The notes under the pieces were generated by a model, which searched no databases, was not told the origin of the DNA, and saw only the letters and a program-made list of their open reading frames with translations. Below are positions 33,301 to 45,500 of a DNA stretch of 64,000 nt, one piece after another. The translations under genes were made by a program, and so were the position numbers. This DNA comes from Neurospora crassa OR74A (taxonomy: Eukaryota; Ascomycota; Sordariomycetes; Sordariales; Sordariaceae): contig NC_026501.1 of NCBI RefSeq assembly GCF_000182925.2, positions 8,411,917 through 8,475,916 of the forward strand, in the 5' to 3' direction. How positions within the stretch are numbered: the first letter of the stretch is position 1; every line of letters starts with the position of its first letter.

Positions 33301-34933
33301 TACACTGATAATCCAGCACACCGAGACTCGGAAAACGTTCGGACTCACCCGCGGTCTCATTCAACTCGGCATATCTCGATCTCTAATGAATCAGATACTT
33401 CAACGTCATGATCTACGTACTCCGGCCCTGTCCAGCTGGCTGTGCAGAATAATGCTATCCGGCTATATTGACTGTCCTCATGAAACCGAACAACAATCGA
33501 ACCAAGACGGGAACGGGTAACATTAGAGCAGTGTATCAGCCCATGGCCTCTATCAGGCTGCATTGCAAGCTCTTCTACCTTCACTCTGCAGACAAGCATC
33601 ACCTTAGGAGGTCAAGCCCATCCTCCAACTGGCCATTTGCCTTCAAAACAGGGACTTGTTGCCACCGCACGTGTTGGCAATCGATAGCACTCCCAACGAT
33701 CAGGGCTCATGACCTTTTCGGATGCCAACATTGAAGACCAACGCTGTTGAGTCTGCCAATCAACGGGGATAATACCGAGAACCAATCTACGCTAACTCCA
33801 TCATGTAACCCATCCCACGCCATGGGGCTAAATTGAGACACTTGCGCAAACGACATCACCTGGTGAAAGCTATGTCAAGACTACCTTGTAGCAGGACACA
33901 TCCGACAGGCAATGGCACGTGAAGCAGGACGATCACATGAACCCGTTGCATTGATCTCGCAACTGAGCCATTCTAGCAGTGTAACTCCGCCCTTTCTGCT
34001 TCTTGCGTGGCATCACCTCAAAAAGCGAGTTCTGGGACCACAGCTTGAGCGTGGTATAATAGGATCGGTTCCACTTCTTACCAGTATGAGTAGATCGGAC
34101 GCCGACCCTTTGTGCTATGATTCCATTCACAAACTACCAAGCGTGAAGCGGGATCCTCGCATGTCAAAGTCAATGGGTATGTGCTGGAATTCAAAGATCC
34201 AGAAAGGAAACGATCAGCCAGGACGACACTTGAGTAGTGAGGCTCTCCACCGCTCATACATCCCATTGTGCAGTGTACTGTGCCCTTTTACGCGAACGAA
34301 CCAACAAGTTTCTCTCATGTCCCTGTTGATCTTCGTGATGAGCACATGGGTACATCCGGATGTGTGCACCTGGAAACCGGGGAGCAATATTGACCCACCC
34401 TTCTCGACAACACCCTCAGCCCAAATTTCTATTGGTCTTCTTCCAAATACGGTTTTCTGGTACGACATCCGGTAGCACTGGGAAACTCCTTGTATGCTTG
34501 GATGTGGGGTCCATTGAGTTCCATTTGCTCTCCGAGAGCAACAGGTCACTGTTCATCGTTCATGACGCTGTTCTAGCTTCCGGGCCTGCTAGCGGTTGAC
34601 GTTACAGATTGAGTGACTCCAGCCATTTGAGTCTATTCTCTTTGCCTTCTGATAGGTACTTCCTCATGATGTTCAGCTTGTCATCTTCATGGCACTCTCA
34701 ACATACACTTGTGAGGAAACGTCATGCCGGCTCTCGGAGTGTGATAGCCGAGCCATCGGATCCAGGAAGACACATCCGCACGGGGGTCTCTAAAAACCTA
34801 GGGAGAATTAACATCTAGAGGTCGAGTCGTCTTACAGGAGTATTTAAGACGGTCTAGATACCCCCTTCCATAACACCAAGTGGACATAACTTCCGAATCA
34901 TCACATCGCGCCATTACCATTGCATTATTCACC
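30354..34933. other. 4.6-kb intergenic region
   Basis: The largest gene-poor stretch. I find no tRNA, no transposase motif and no splice-consistent gene. Frames at 33912-34475 (plus, 187 codons) and 34214-34549 (minus, 111 codons) overlap and have no recognisable domain. C-rich blocks around 31340-31440 carry several CCCCT/AGGGG pentamers (stress-element core), of unknown relevance. Confidence 0.4.
34841..34848 (+). promoter_or_regulatory. TATA-like box of the MOCOS-like gene
   Basis: TATTTAAG lies 93 bp upstream of the start codon at 34934, a spacing like that of the TATA box at 20948. Confidence 0.35.
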
Positions 34934-37263
34934 ATGAGCCGTCTCAACCTTCTCAGCCGTCTTTCCAAGAAAGGACGAGAGCGTCGTGATGTTACTACAA
35001 TGAGTGATAGCACTAGAAAATCATCACAAGAGAAGACATCCTCCGAATATCCAGCTTTGAGCTCCATCAACTGTAAGAGCATATTCAACCTAGCTACCTT
35101 TCCCCACATTGCTTCACTCACCCTCTGTAATTCCAGGAATCAAACATGTCAATTTGAGCTAATCTGAGCTGACATCTGGCGTACAGTCCCATTCTCGGGT
35201 AACAAGCGCCTTACTCCAATCGAGTCACCATACAACAAGCCAGTGGAAATGATACGCAAAGAAGAGTATTCTCACATGAACAGTGGTAAGTCCGGAAGCT
35301 CCGGAACATTCTCCTTCTCTACAACTATCTCTTCTTGTTGTTCTTAGCTTCAATCTAACGGTGACTAGGTATCTACCTTGATCACAGTGGGACTACCATC
35401 TACGCCCAATCGACCATCAAGCGTTTCGCCGACAAGATGCGCGCTAACCTCTACGGTAACCCCCATTCTGCCAACGAGCCTGCCAAGTTCTCCGGTGAAA
35501 TGGTTGACTCGGTACGCGAAAAAACGCTCCGTTTCCTCGGCGCTGACCCACGCCACTTTGACCTCGTTTTCGTCGCCAACGCCACCGCGGCCATCAAGCT
35601 CGTGGCAGACTGCTTCCGTGATCTCGCTGAGCAGACCCGTGCCGGCTCCTTCTGGTACGGCTATCATCGTGATGCACACACCAGTCTTGTTGGCGTGCGC
35701 GAGTTGACCAAGGGACCACTTAGCCACAAGTGCTTTGAGAGTGACGCCGAAGTCGAGGAATGGATCGAGGGAAGGAATACCTTTGGTCAGCAGCCCGGTG
35801 GTCTTGCTCTCTTTGCATACCCCGGGCAAAGTAACCTTACGGGGCGCAGACTTCCGCTCACATGGACAGGGAGGATCCGACACGACAGAACGAAGAGGCT
35901 ACGCAATACCTACACCCTTCTGGATGCTGCAGCGCTGGCTATGACCAGTCCCATGTCATACGTCTTCGAAGACCCTGACACCGCACCTGACTTTACTTGC
36001 GTGTCGTTCTACAAGATCTTTGGTTTTCCGGATGTGGGCGGGCTCATTGTCCGTAAAGACTCCGGCCATATCCTAGCGCTGAGAAAATACTTTGGCGGAG
36101 GCACCGTCAGTCTGGTCAGCACCATTGGAAGCGCATGGCATGTAAGCAAGGGGTTGGAGGCCTACACCCATGACGATGGGAGCGAGCACGTCGGCGGTCT
36201 ACATGAGGGTTTGGAAGATGGGACGCTCCCCTTTCACAGCATTTTGGCATTGGGCGAGGCAATTGATGTTCACAAAGAGCTGTTTGGAAGCATGGAGAAT
36301 GTTTCTGCCCATACGTCGATGTTGGTAAAGAGACTGTATCAAGGGATGAAAGCGATGCGGTATGAAAATGGACAACAGCTTTGCAAGGTCTATCATTCGG
36401 GCGATGAAGACTTATGGGAAAAGGGGGAGGGGGATAAGGTGTACGGTGACGCGAGGGTGCAGGGCGCTACGATAGCCTTCAACGTGTTTAGAGAAGACGG
36501 AACGTATGAGAGCTATGCGATGGTGGAGAAGATGGCAAATGATGGGGGGATTTATGTGAGATCAGGTGGTGAGTTTGTCTTCATCCCGCCCGGTTTCCCT
36601 TGCATATACGCTGAGATATACTAACACTAAATTTCTATACAGGAGTTTGCAACCCTGGAGGAGTCTTCACAGCTCTTCAGTACGAACCGTGGCAACTGAA
36701 CAGGGCCAAGTCCGCCGGTCATCATTGCGGCTCTAACGGGTTGAGCGTCATTAATGAGCTTCCTACAGGGTAAGTCCACTCCGTTGTTTACAAATTTTCA
36801 TGCCCTTCTCTCCCCTTTCTCTCTTCCCCTTTTTCCTAGCCGCATTTTCTGCCTCAATCCTTTCATTCCTTTTACCCCGCTATCAGGAAACATCGCACCA
36901 AGCCCAGCTAACACCTCCCTCCCTCCCAGTGTCGTCCGAGCCAGTCTAGGCGCAATGAGTACCGCCCAAGACGTCAATGCCTTCCTCGACTTCCTCAAGA
37001 AGAACTTCCTCGAGAAGGGCCTTCCCACACCGAAATCCAATATCAAGAGGAAGAGACAACAAGCACAAAACTTGCTCGGCAGTATCTCTTCTGCAGCTAT
37101 GGCAACAGCAACTGTGGCTACAAATGGCGAAACAGAGACAGGGACAGGGACGTCTACTGTTATCTTGCCGCCGTCGCCGATTCCCACTTCAGTAGGGGAG
37201 GAAGGAGTAGTTACGATGAAACCGAAGGTACTGGGGAGGGTCGGTAGTGCTATTTCTATCTAG
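34934..37263 (+). CDS. Molybdenum-cofactor-sulfurase-like class V aminotransferase (632 aa, four introns, no MOSC domain)
   Basis: MoCo sulfurases use PLP to take sulfur from cysteine and pass it to the cofactor of xanthine dehydrogenase and aldehyde oxidase. Exons 34934-35072, 35187-35285, 35369-36568, 36643-36769 and 36930-37263 join in frame (633 codons). The fold is class V: IYLDHSGTTIYAQST, ANLYGNPHSAN, FVANATAAIKLV, LFAYPGQSNLTGRR, LLDAAALAMTSP (Asp near 265) and SFYKIFGFPDVGGLIVRK, with PLP lysine at 295. The cysteine-loop region reads RSGGVCNPGGVF, close to the MOCOS GCFCNPGA, with Cys conserved. The usual MOCOS C-terminal MOSC half is absent: after NAFLDFLKKNFLE the protein ends in a ~90-residue low-complexity tail. 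It therefore differs from hxB-type enzymes and may donate sulfur to another acceptor or have lost that role. The N-terminal 46 residues are basic and poorly conserved in appearance. Confidence 0.82.
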
Positions 37264-37612
37264 GGGGAATAAGTTCTTTCAAGGGACGGATATGCCGATT
37301 AATGTTAATGCAATGGTAGGTAGGCAGACGCTGGTTGGGACTTTGATATTGGTGTTGGGATCAGGATCATAGGATCAGGCTCAGTTATGTTTCGCTTTGG
37401 AGTTCTTTCCTTTCAGTTCTCGTTTTTTCTTCTTTTCAATTTCCTTTGACCTATGACGTTGCCGTCATACTTATGTGCCATTCATCTACATATATTTGTG
37501 CATTTTGCAGTCGCGCATTACGAGATTGTGATTGGGCAGTGGCAATTTCGGTAACACCTAGCTTGCGTGGTATCATGGTCGAGTGTGCCATCAGCGGTAT
37601 TGGCATAAAGAG

Positions 37613-37656
<44 letters not shown>
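37613..37656. repeat. Poly-A tract, 44 bp
   Basis: An unbroken run of 44 A, the longest homopolymer in the window. Confidence 0.95.
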
Positions 37657-37658
<2 letters not shown>

Positions 37659-38011
37659 AAGCTGCAGATACTGTGTCGGGGTTGATTCCAGTGTCTATGG
37701 TGGCGGTGATCAATGTCCTTTATTTTGGGATGAGCAGAGTAGGACAGGATCGTTTCCACTTATCAGGACTGGAATCGTCTTCTTCCCCTTGCCACGGGTA
37801 GGTCTTGTATCGATCTATCTATCCATACCATAGCGGAGAAATACCTAAGGGATAGGAAGTTCTTCCAAGATCAAGCATCTATTCTAGATAACCGGTTTGG
37901 GTCAGGTGCTTCAGGGAGACTTCTCCATTCTTTACATGTTCGCCCTTCGACCTCAACTTTGAGTTAGCGGCCTTCTATAACCGCTGTGAAAGACCGTTAG
38001 GCTTTTGGAGA

Positions 38012-38042
<31 letters not shown>

Positions 38043-38043
38043 T
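38012..38043. repeat. Poly-T tract (T11-C-T20)
   Basis: 32 bp of T with a single C at 38023. Confidence 0.95.
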
Positions 38044-38499
38044 GAGGATACATTACTAACCAAACAAAAGGCCTCCCCAACTGCCTGGTCCAAATAATAG
38101 CACATAGGCTAGTAGTGAACCAGACTACCTCAAGAATTGTAGCTTAACCAGATGCCCCCTCATCAACCCCAGAAGACGCTCTAATGTTTTCGCTACGGCA
38201 TATACGTACTTTCCATCGTATCGGCAATAAGTCAACCCATAATCAAGGAACGTCAATATCAGCGACATTCAGTTTGTCTGCCTTCAATGTCTTTCTTGCC
38301 GTCACCGATGGTTGAAGAACAGATGGTATAAAAGGTATGAATCCCTTCTCAGTAAAATTGTATTGGTGGTGGTAACAGGTCATCTACTAATGGTAGAGTG
38401 TCCACGCCGTCCAGGTGTCTTGTGTCATTACCGGCTGGTGGGTTAGTGCTGCGTCTGGAAGTATATAGGTACAAAAACAAAAAATTAATAATAACAACT

Positions 38500-38573
38500 G
38501 GTCCGATGGTGTAGTTGGTTATCACGTCAGTCTAACACACTGAAGGTCCCCAGATCGAGCCTGGGTCGGATCA
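38500..38573 (+). tRNA. tRNA-Val (anticodon AAC)
   Basis: A 74-nt cloverleaf without an intron. Acceptor GGTCCGA pairs with TCGGATC (one G-U), then discriminator A. Anticodon stem TCAGT pairs with ACTGA around loop CTAACAC, placing AAC at 38534-38536. T arm is CCCAG-ATCGAGC-CTGGG. T4 and T5 runs begin ~9 bp downstream and can serve as the Pol III terminator. Confidence 0.95.
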
Positions 38574-38635
38574 TTTCAAATGTTTTCATTTTACTTTTTG
38601 TTCATTGGAACTCGGTGCTTTGCATATGGAAGCCC

Positions 38636-38654
38636 TTTTTTTTTTTTTTTTTTT
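38636..38654. repeat. Poly-T tract, 19 bp
   Basis: An unbroken T run ~60 bp downstream of tRNA-Val. Confidence 0.95.
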
Positions 38655-38973
38655 CTTTTCTTTTACCTTCCTTACGTCATGCTGGACTTCATTATTTTCA
38701 CTGTAAGCTTCCTGAAATGGCATCTGAAATTCGAAGTCACCGTAAGCACTGAGCTCGTTGTTAGAGTGCCTTTGCGGCCTGACCATGACTGTTGTCGATT
38801 ATTGACGAGCCATATACACTATATATATCGAGCTCCGTACCAAGCTCTGTCCCTTAATATTCCGCGAATGACCCATTCCGATATTCCCATTCAAAGAAAA
38901 CCACGCCAAATGCCTTTTGCTTTTCTCTACCCAGATTCGCCGAAATTTCATACAACCAAAATGGAGAAATTGC

Positions 38974-41900
38974 TTAGTGAGCACCACCACGACCACCAGT
39001 AGCGCCAATGGCCAAAGCCTTGAGAACCTCAGGCTGCATCTGGGGCAGAGGACGACCTCTCTCGGTGGGCTTAGGAACATAGTTGATCTCAGAGAGGTAA
39101 GCAAGGAACTTGCCAACCTCCTCCCTGCCGATACCGCTACCAGTCGAGTCATCAACGCCAGTCCACTTGTCAGCATCAGCCTTCAGAACAGCCACGGCGT
39201 TCCTGTCGTCCATCTCAGGGGCGCGAGTGTTGGCGGGAAGGTCGTTCATGCAGAAGTGGTAAAGAGGCATGAGAGCGTGCTGCTCCTGATCCTTCACCAA
39301 GGAACCAGCAGAAACGAACTTTTCCAGCTCGGCCTTCCACTCCTCGTAGCTAGTCTCGGGAGTCTTGTAGCCGTAGTACTCCAAGATGGCGAGGTACTCG
39401 TTCATGCGGAGACGAGGATGGGCGGTGACGTGGATGACGTGCACGCCGCTGGGAATGGGGTTGAGGGCGGCAGCCACAACGGTGCGGGCGACGTGGTTGA
39501 CGGGAACGGCGTTGACAGTGTTGACAATGTGGGGACGCGAGGAAATCTGGATGCAGCCCTTGAGCATGCGGACCAAGAAATCATCGACATTGCAGACACC
39601 GGTGTTGGCATCACCCAAGATGTAGCCAGGGCGGACAACGGAACCCAGGAGACCACGCTTGCCGGCTTCGCGGACAAGCTGCTCAGAGACCCACTTGGTC
39701 TGACCGTAGCCAGTTCCGAGACCAGTGCGGCTGCCCTCCATATCGTCGGACTCCATGATGGCACCCCGTCCGGTGCTCGTCTGCTTGTCAGACAGGTCGA
39801 AGTAGTAGTCCGTGTCGAGGACACTGGTGGAGCTGACGAAGCAGAAGGCCTTGGGCTTGCCCTCGTTGCAAAGCTTCATGGCGTCAACGGTGGACAAGAC
39901 GTTGGCGGCCATCATGTCATGATAGCGCTTGACCCAGTGAACAGTGGCGCCGTTGTGAATAACAACATCCACCTTCTGAGCAAGATCCGCCCAATCGGCA
40001 TCATCGATGCCAAGGTTGGGCTTCGCCAAGTCACCGACGACGGTGCTGAGTCTTCCAGTCCACTCATCATTCCAGAGGCCGTAACCCTGGAGAGAGCGAC
40101 GGAGACGCTCGAGCGCCGCCGTAGAGTCCTTGACACCACGGACGTGGGCAATCAGCTTGACCGTGCGGGCTGTGCGGTCAAGGACGTCCTTGACCAGGTA
40201 GGAGCCGAGGAATCCAGTCGCACCAGTGAGGAAGACGGTCAACTCCTCAGAGCCAAGAGCCGCGGGATCGGCCGAGAGATACTTCTCAGGAAGCTGAGCC
40301 AAAAGCTCGTCCAAAGACTTGGCGTACTCATCCTGACCAGCCTCGGCAGTGACGCCGCTGGTCTCCTCTCCGAGGAGCTTGTCGACTTGGGCACAGAACC
40401 CAGCGAGGCTAGGGTGCTCATAGAGAATGTTGATAGACACATCCCTGCCAATCGCCTTACGAATGTTCAGGAGGAACTGTTGAGCCAACAAACTGTGACC
40501 GCCCAGATCGAAGAAAGAGTTCTCACGCTTGATGGTCTGGGGGTTAAGGCCGAGAATCACATCAGCCCAGAGCTGGGCCACGGTGCGCTCGGTCTCGGTA
40601 AGCGATTCCCAGTTCTTGAGGTCCTCCTCGGAGGCATCCTCAACACGCTCAGCCACATCGGGGAAAGGAAGGTTCGGCTTGTCAACCTTGCCGTTGGGGT
40701 TCAGAGGCATCTTCTTGAGGACGACATAAATGGTGGGGACAGCGTAGGTAGGCAGACGAGCGCCCAGGTGATCGCGGATCTCGGCCTGCATGCGCCTGTA
40801 CTTCTTGAGGTAAACGGTTACGGGACCCATCTCGACACCCTCGTCCTCGACGTCGGCGAGGCCACGGACCTCGAGCCACTTGAGCCATTCCTTGTGCTCG
40901 GGGACGATGTAGCTGACAAGAGTCGCCTCCTCGTTACGATCTCTCCGCACAAGAGTCTTGCAGTCACGGATAAGAGGGCTTTGGCTCAAGTTGCTATCAA
41001 TGTCGTTGAGCTCGATACGGAAACCACGGATCTTGACCTGATCATCAGCGCGGCCGACACATTCGACATCTCCAGACTCAAGGTAGCGTCCAAGATCGCC
41101 AGTGCGGTAGAGTCTGTCTCTTGGACCCTTGTAGTACTTTCTCCATGGCTCGTTCTTGTTAAGCTTGGCATCCGCCTCAACCCACTTGTTGTTGTCGACG
41201 AACCAGTTGTTCAGGAACTTCTGCTCGTTGAGAGCCGGGTCGCCGAGGTATCCTTCGGCAAGACCGGCAGCACGAACGTATATCTCTCCAACCTCGCCAA
41301 CCTGGCACTGCTGCTCACGGTTCTCCCGGTTGACGACCAGGAGCTGGACGTTTTGCATGCCCGTGCCCGCAGGGACGGTGTCCTTAAGCTCTCTTTCGAG
41401 GAAGTCAGGGTCCCTGTTGCGGCTGGGGATCTCGAAGTAACTGACGGCACGCTGGGTCTCGGTAGTGCCGTACATGTTGATGATGTTGGCATTCTCAGCC
41501 AAGCGTCTCAAGGCGCGGCAATCACGGGTGGTCAAAACGTCGCCGACGAAGAAGACATGCTCCAGGCTGGGGAACTCAGCGGAAGCGCCGCCCACAAGAA
41601 TCTGACCCATAGCGGGAGTCAGATGGGTGACAGTGGGCTTGTGCTCCCTCATCCACTCGGCAAGCTTCTCATGCTGGATATCCTCACGGGATGGAACAAG
41701 AAGCTGGGCGCCAAGGAAGAGAGGGGTGAAGATATCGCGCTGTACTGGGTCGTGGGCAATGCCGGAAAGGAGGGTGTATCTGCTCTCGGACGAGAGGTTG
41801 AAGCGCTCGGCCATCCAGCCGAAATACTTGACCAGACTATAGTGACGACCGAGGACACCCTTAGGGCGACCCTCACTTCCGGAAGTGAAGGATAGTGTGG

Positions 41901-42571
41901 GGTTCGAGTCGGGACCGACGATGACATCGGGAGGCGCGGATGCCAATTGCCTTACTTCGGCAAAGATGTCCTTGCCATCGACCTCACCACCGTAGAGGAA
42001 ACCGTCGTCGCGGAGGCGCAGATCTGGTACGTCGGTCTTGAGCTTGAGCTCGTCGTCAATGTACTTCTGGACCAAGGGGGCCAATGGGCCGTTCTCGTCT
42101 GTGGCACGGCCAATTCGTAGGAGCGCATTGGGCTGGGAGACCTCGAGGTAGATCTGCTGTCTTGCCGGAGGATAGGCAGGATCGAGAACTGTCATGGTCG
42201 CGCCAGAAGCCTATATACGCAAGGCACAATGTTAGACAGGACTGCGGCCGGCGCCATGGTATCACAGAGGCAGTGTTACATACCAGAATACCCATAAGGG
42301 CCACCACCAAGTCGACGGACCGATGGGCCCAAATCATGACGACATCGCCATTGGTGATGCCGGCCTTGTGCAGATACCAGGCTAGCGTGTTGGAGGCTTC
42401 ATAGATCTGGCGGTATGTGAAACGTCTCTCTGGTGTTGAGGAAGTCTTGGTCTCGACGACGCATGTCCTTTGGGGGTGTGCCTCGGCGTTACGTCTGAAG
42501 TGCTCCTGGATGGAACCGACATACCCGGACCAGTCGAGGTCGATTGTGGGATCGGGTAATACAGACGCCAT
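38974..42571 (-). CDS. lys2: L-2-aminoadipate reductase, large subunit (LYS2), 1174 aa, one intron
   Basis: Lys2 activates alpha-aminoadipate with ATP, loads it on a phosphopantetheine arm and reduces it with NADPH to the semialdehyde, a key step of fungal lysine synthesis. Exons on the minus strand are 42571-42284 and 42210-38974; the 73-nt intron (GTATGT, CTAAC, TATAG) joins ...LMGIL to ASGATMTVLD. All modules are present in order. The adenylation domain has SFTSGSEGRPKGV (~203-215), NMYGTTETQRAV, YRTGDLGR and the KIRGFRIEL region. The carrier domain has FFDLGGHSLL with the pantetheine Ser at 669. The thioester reductase has FLTGATGFLGSYLV (~756-769), with a Tyr-Lys pair in GYGQTKWVSEQ near residue 945. 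The start MASVLPDP is favoured over an upstream in-frame Met by its context and by family length. It needs the Lys5 phosphopantetheinyl transferase for activity. Confidence 0.95.
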
Positions 42572-45500
42572 TGTGATTGTGTTTTGTTTGTGTGTCCGAT
42601 CTGCGTTAGAAGCCAAGACGAGACCGAGAAGGGTTTTAAAAGGGCCAATTGGTAGAGGTAGAGTTTCTTGGAGAGAAGTAGCGCAAGAACAGCGCCGACT
42701 TCGCGATATTTTATTTTCTGGACGACTGACGCCGAAAGATGAATCAGAGGGCCTAAAAGTTTAGCGGGCTGGCTAATGCGACAGTGTGGGGCCGTCAAAA
42801 ATCTACATAGGACGTACACGATGGGAGCCAGTCAAAGCCTCGCTCGGGTTCGCTAAAGCTTGGCCAACTACCTACATTATCGCAGCCGGATAAATCGACT
42901 GTGTTTGATGGATAAATCGACTGTGTAGCTTCTCGCGGGCTACACCCCAAGTTAGTGTTAGGGTTAGTGGTTAGGGTTAGGTGTTAGGGTTAGTTCCGGG
43001 GGTGCAGGGGGCCGGCGAGAGGCCCCCGCGTATGAATGAGAGTTCAACGTTCGAAAAAAGGTGGTTTTGAACTCTGGTTGTCGTCGTTCAAAATGATGTC
43101 TTTTGGTGATGGTTGCTGCTGCGCCAGAGGGAATGCCTAGAAATGCCAAGATTTTGGTCTTGGCTGTCAGTTTGTATGGGCTCCACACAGCGGATTCATC
43201 TGGGCACACAGTCGATTTATCCGGCTCGACATTATCTCCAAAATCATCACTTTGAATCGCCACAACGAATGTTGAAAACCACCTTTCTCGAAGCGCCAAA
43301 TTCCCATTCACACGTGGGGTCTTTCATCGGCCCCCTACAACCTAGGGACTGACCCTAACTAACCCTAATCTTTGATCTTAACCGGAGGTGGCTTGTATAA
43401 AGCTTTACTCCACGCAGTCGTGCTGGCCAACGATACAACAGTGGCGTTAGCCGCCTCGAAGTTTGGTTACTTCAGTTCCAAGTGTGACTCAATGGTGCAA
43501 CTTTGTTTGGCTTGAGAATGCTCCAGGACTCCGACGTCGGCTGGGGGATGCTAAGTCTAACACAGTCATCGGGCATCCGGTCTGGAGCTCCAATCATAGC
43601 TCCATAGCGAGCATTATTGTGGAGATGTAGTGGAGTCAACCCTGTGAGCCCCTCCCCCACAACTTTAAATCTTGAGCCATGAGCTTTTCTCTTGGCCACA
43701 ACTTCCATTTAGGGGACCCTGCCTCGCATGGTCAGCCATATCTTTTCGAGGTTCTTCTTTGTGCTGGAAATGGCTTCAAACTCGATTTTCTTTCTGGGAT
43801 GAGTCAGAATGGTGAATATCATCAAGCAAACCCCGACAGACGAGCAACAGCCATCAACATTTGGAACACATGCACCAGATACTTTCCTTAACCCAAACAC
43901 AATCAAACAACTTCCATCCTGATCATTTCTGCGATGGATTCACTATGTACATTGCGCCATGTTGAGCATCTCTGCCCAATTTAACGGTTTGAATCACCAA
44001 AAGCGAACTGGGTCAGGCATCAACTGAATAGCATCTACGCTCCACTGCCCGCTGTATTTTGTGTCCCTAGTAGGAGCTGTTGTTTTGTATCTGAAGGCTT
44101 ATTAAGCATGTCGGACAAGGTTTTTACGTATGGTCTCATACAATATTATCTTGCCGATTCGATGAAGCATTTCACCCGAGTCATGGTTCTATCCGAGACC
44201 TCATGCGCGTAGCGACCCACGCTCTACCCACGGCGCCTCTTCACTTTCATTCATGACTTTCTTTAACCTTGTTTCCATTTTTTGGCATAAAATGCCGGAG
44301 GGCTGTTCTGCCACCCTTTGAAAACGTGTAATTATTTACCTGCTACGTAAATCAGTAAGCTGGAGGCTCCTCCCCTCCACTTGGCCTCTCACATTGAGGC
44401 GTCGGTATGCCGGTCGCTCTCCAGACGTAATTATCCAGTACGCGTGGGAATGAACCCGATTCGAAAGAGTCTTAGATGACCTTACAATCCTGACAACTAA
44501 GGCTTCTAATTACGCGGGTACATTTATGATCATCGATGGCTGATAACTTCACACGCTAGGTAAGATGGGAAGAGCGTAACTGGCTTGCCTGACTCTGAAG
44601 TCTCTTGGGGGCTTTTCTTTTCAAAGCCAACACGTCGTATGCTATGATCCCCTCTACTAGCTTTTTCCAGATCGCTCCTGATTAGTAGTACTGCCCGCTT
44701 CTATAGCGAAGCGTGTCTTGATCGCCTCTTTCTATTTGGATATAACATGAGGGTACTCGTCGTTCTTATCGGGCGTCGAGTGATGAAGCATAACGGTGCC
44801 CGTTTTTACATCTGCACTAAGATACCAATGAAACTTGAGGGGGCCATTGAGCAACAGCAGTATTGCATTGCGTCACTTCTTTGACTCGGACTTCATGAAG
44901 GTTTTGCTGCCAAGTCCAGATAGCCGAACGCAACAAGGAGAGAGGTAGGATGGTAGGCTCTTGTTGATAAGATCCAATAGCGAAGCAACTCTTGTGACGA
45001 TTGTGCTCATAGACTATGAAACAGTTTACTGAAGCCATCGGCAAAGAGATAATGTTTGAGATGACATCCACAGCTTCACGTTAGAAACGGGTACCAAACT
45101 CTTAACAAACAGTATCCAATGGCAAATATTTAATATGATGAATTCCAACTACGGTAGCGATGCATAGATTTACAGCCCATAAGTGCTGTAAGCTATGATG
45201 CCCTTAACGCAGATCCAAGACTAAGTGACCAGTTGATCACCTCTGCCTCAGATCGTGCTTGAGAGAACAAAAGCTTGCACACTGACTTGGCCGCCTAGTT
45301 ATCGTCCATCAAGCTCCTGCTCTACAGCCTATGGCTTGACGAGAGTGAGATAAAATGAGCCTCAGGGCTTCTCAAAAGCCCTTGAGAATGTTGATGCATT
45401 GTCTTTAGAAGGCTAGTTAGTTCATACCTACCAATATCAAGCATACCAGTATTCGAAGAAGACATTGTGAACAAAGTCTAAACATTGTCCGAAACAGTGA

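Larger units (their letters stand above)
37264..38973. other. Convergent intergenic region with homopolymer tracts and a tRNA
   Basis: Lies between the MOCOS-like and LYS2 3' ends. It carries A44 (37613-37656), two T tracts and tRNA-Val. No protein gene is seen. Confidence 0.5.

Noticed and set aside
38917-41895. A 992-codon open frame on the plus strand opposite LYS2
   Set aside because: It mirrors LYS2 exactly. LYS2 uses almost no TTA, CTA or TCA codons, so the antisense strand lacks stops. The antisense protein has no domain and no start or splice context.
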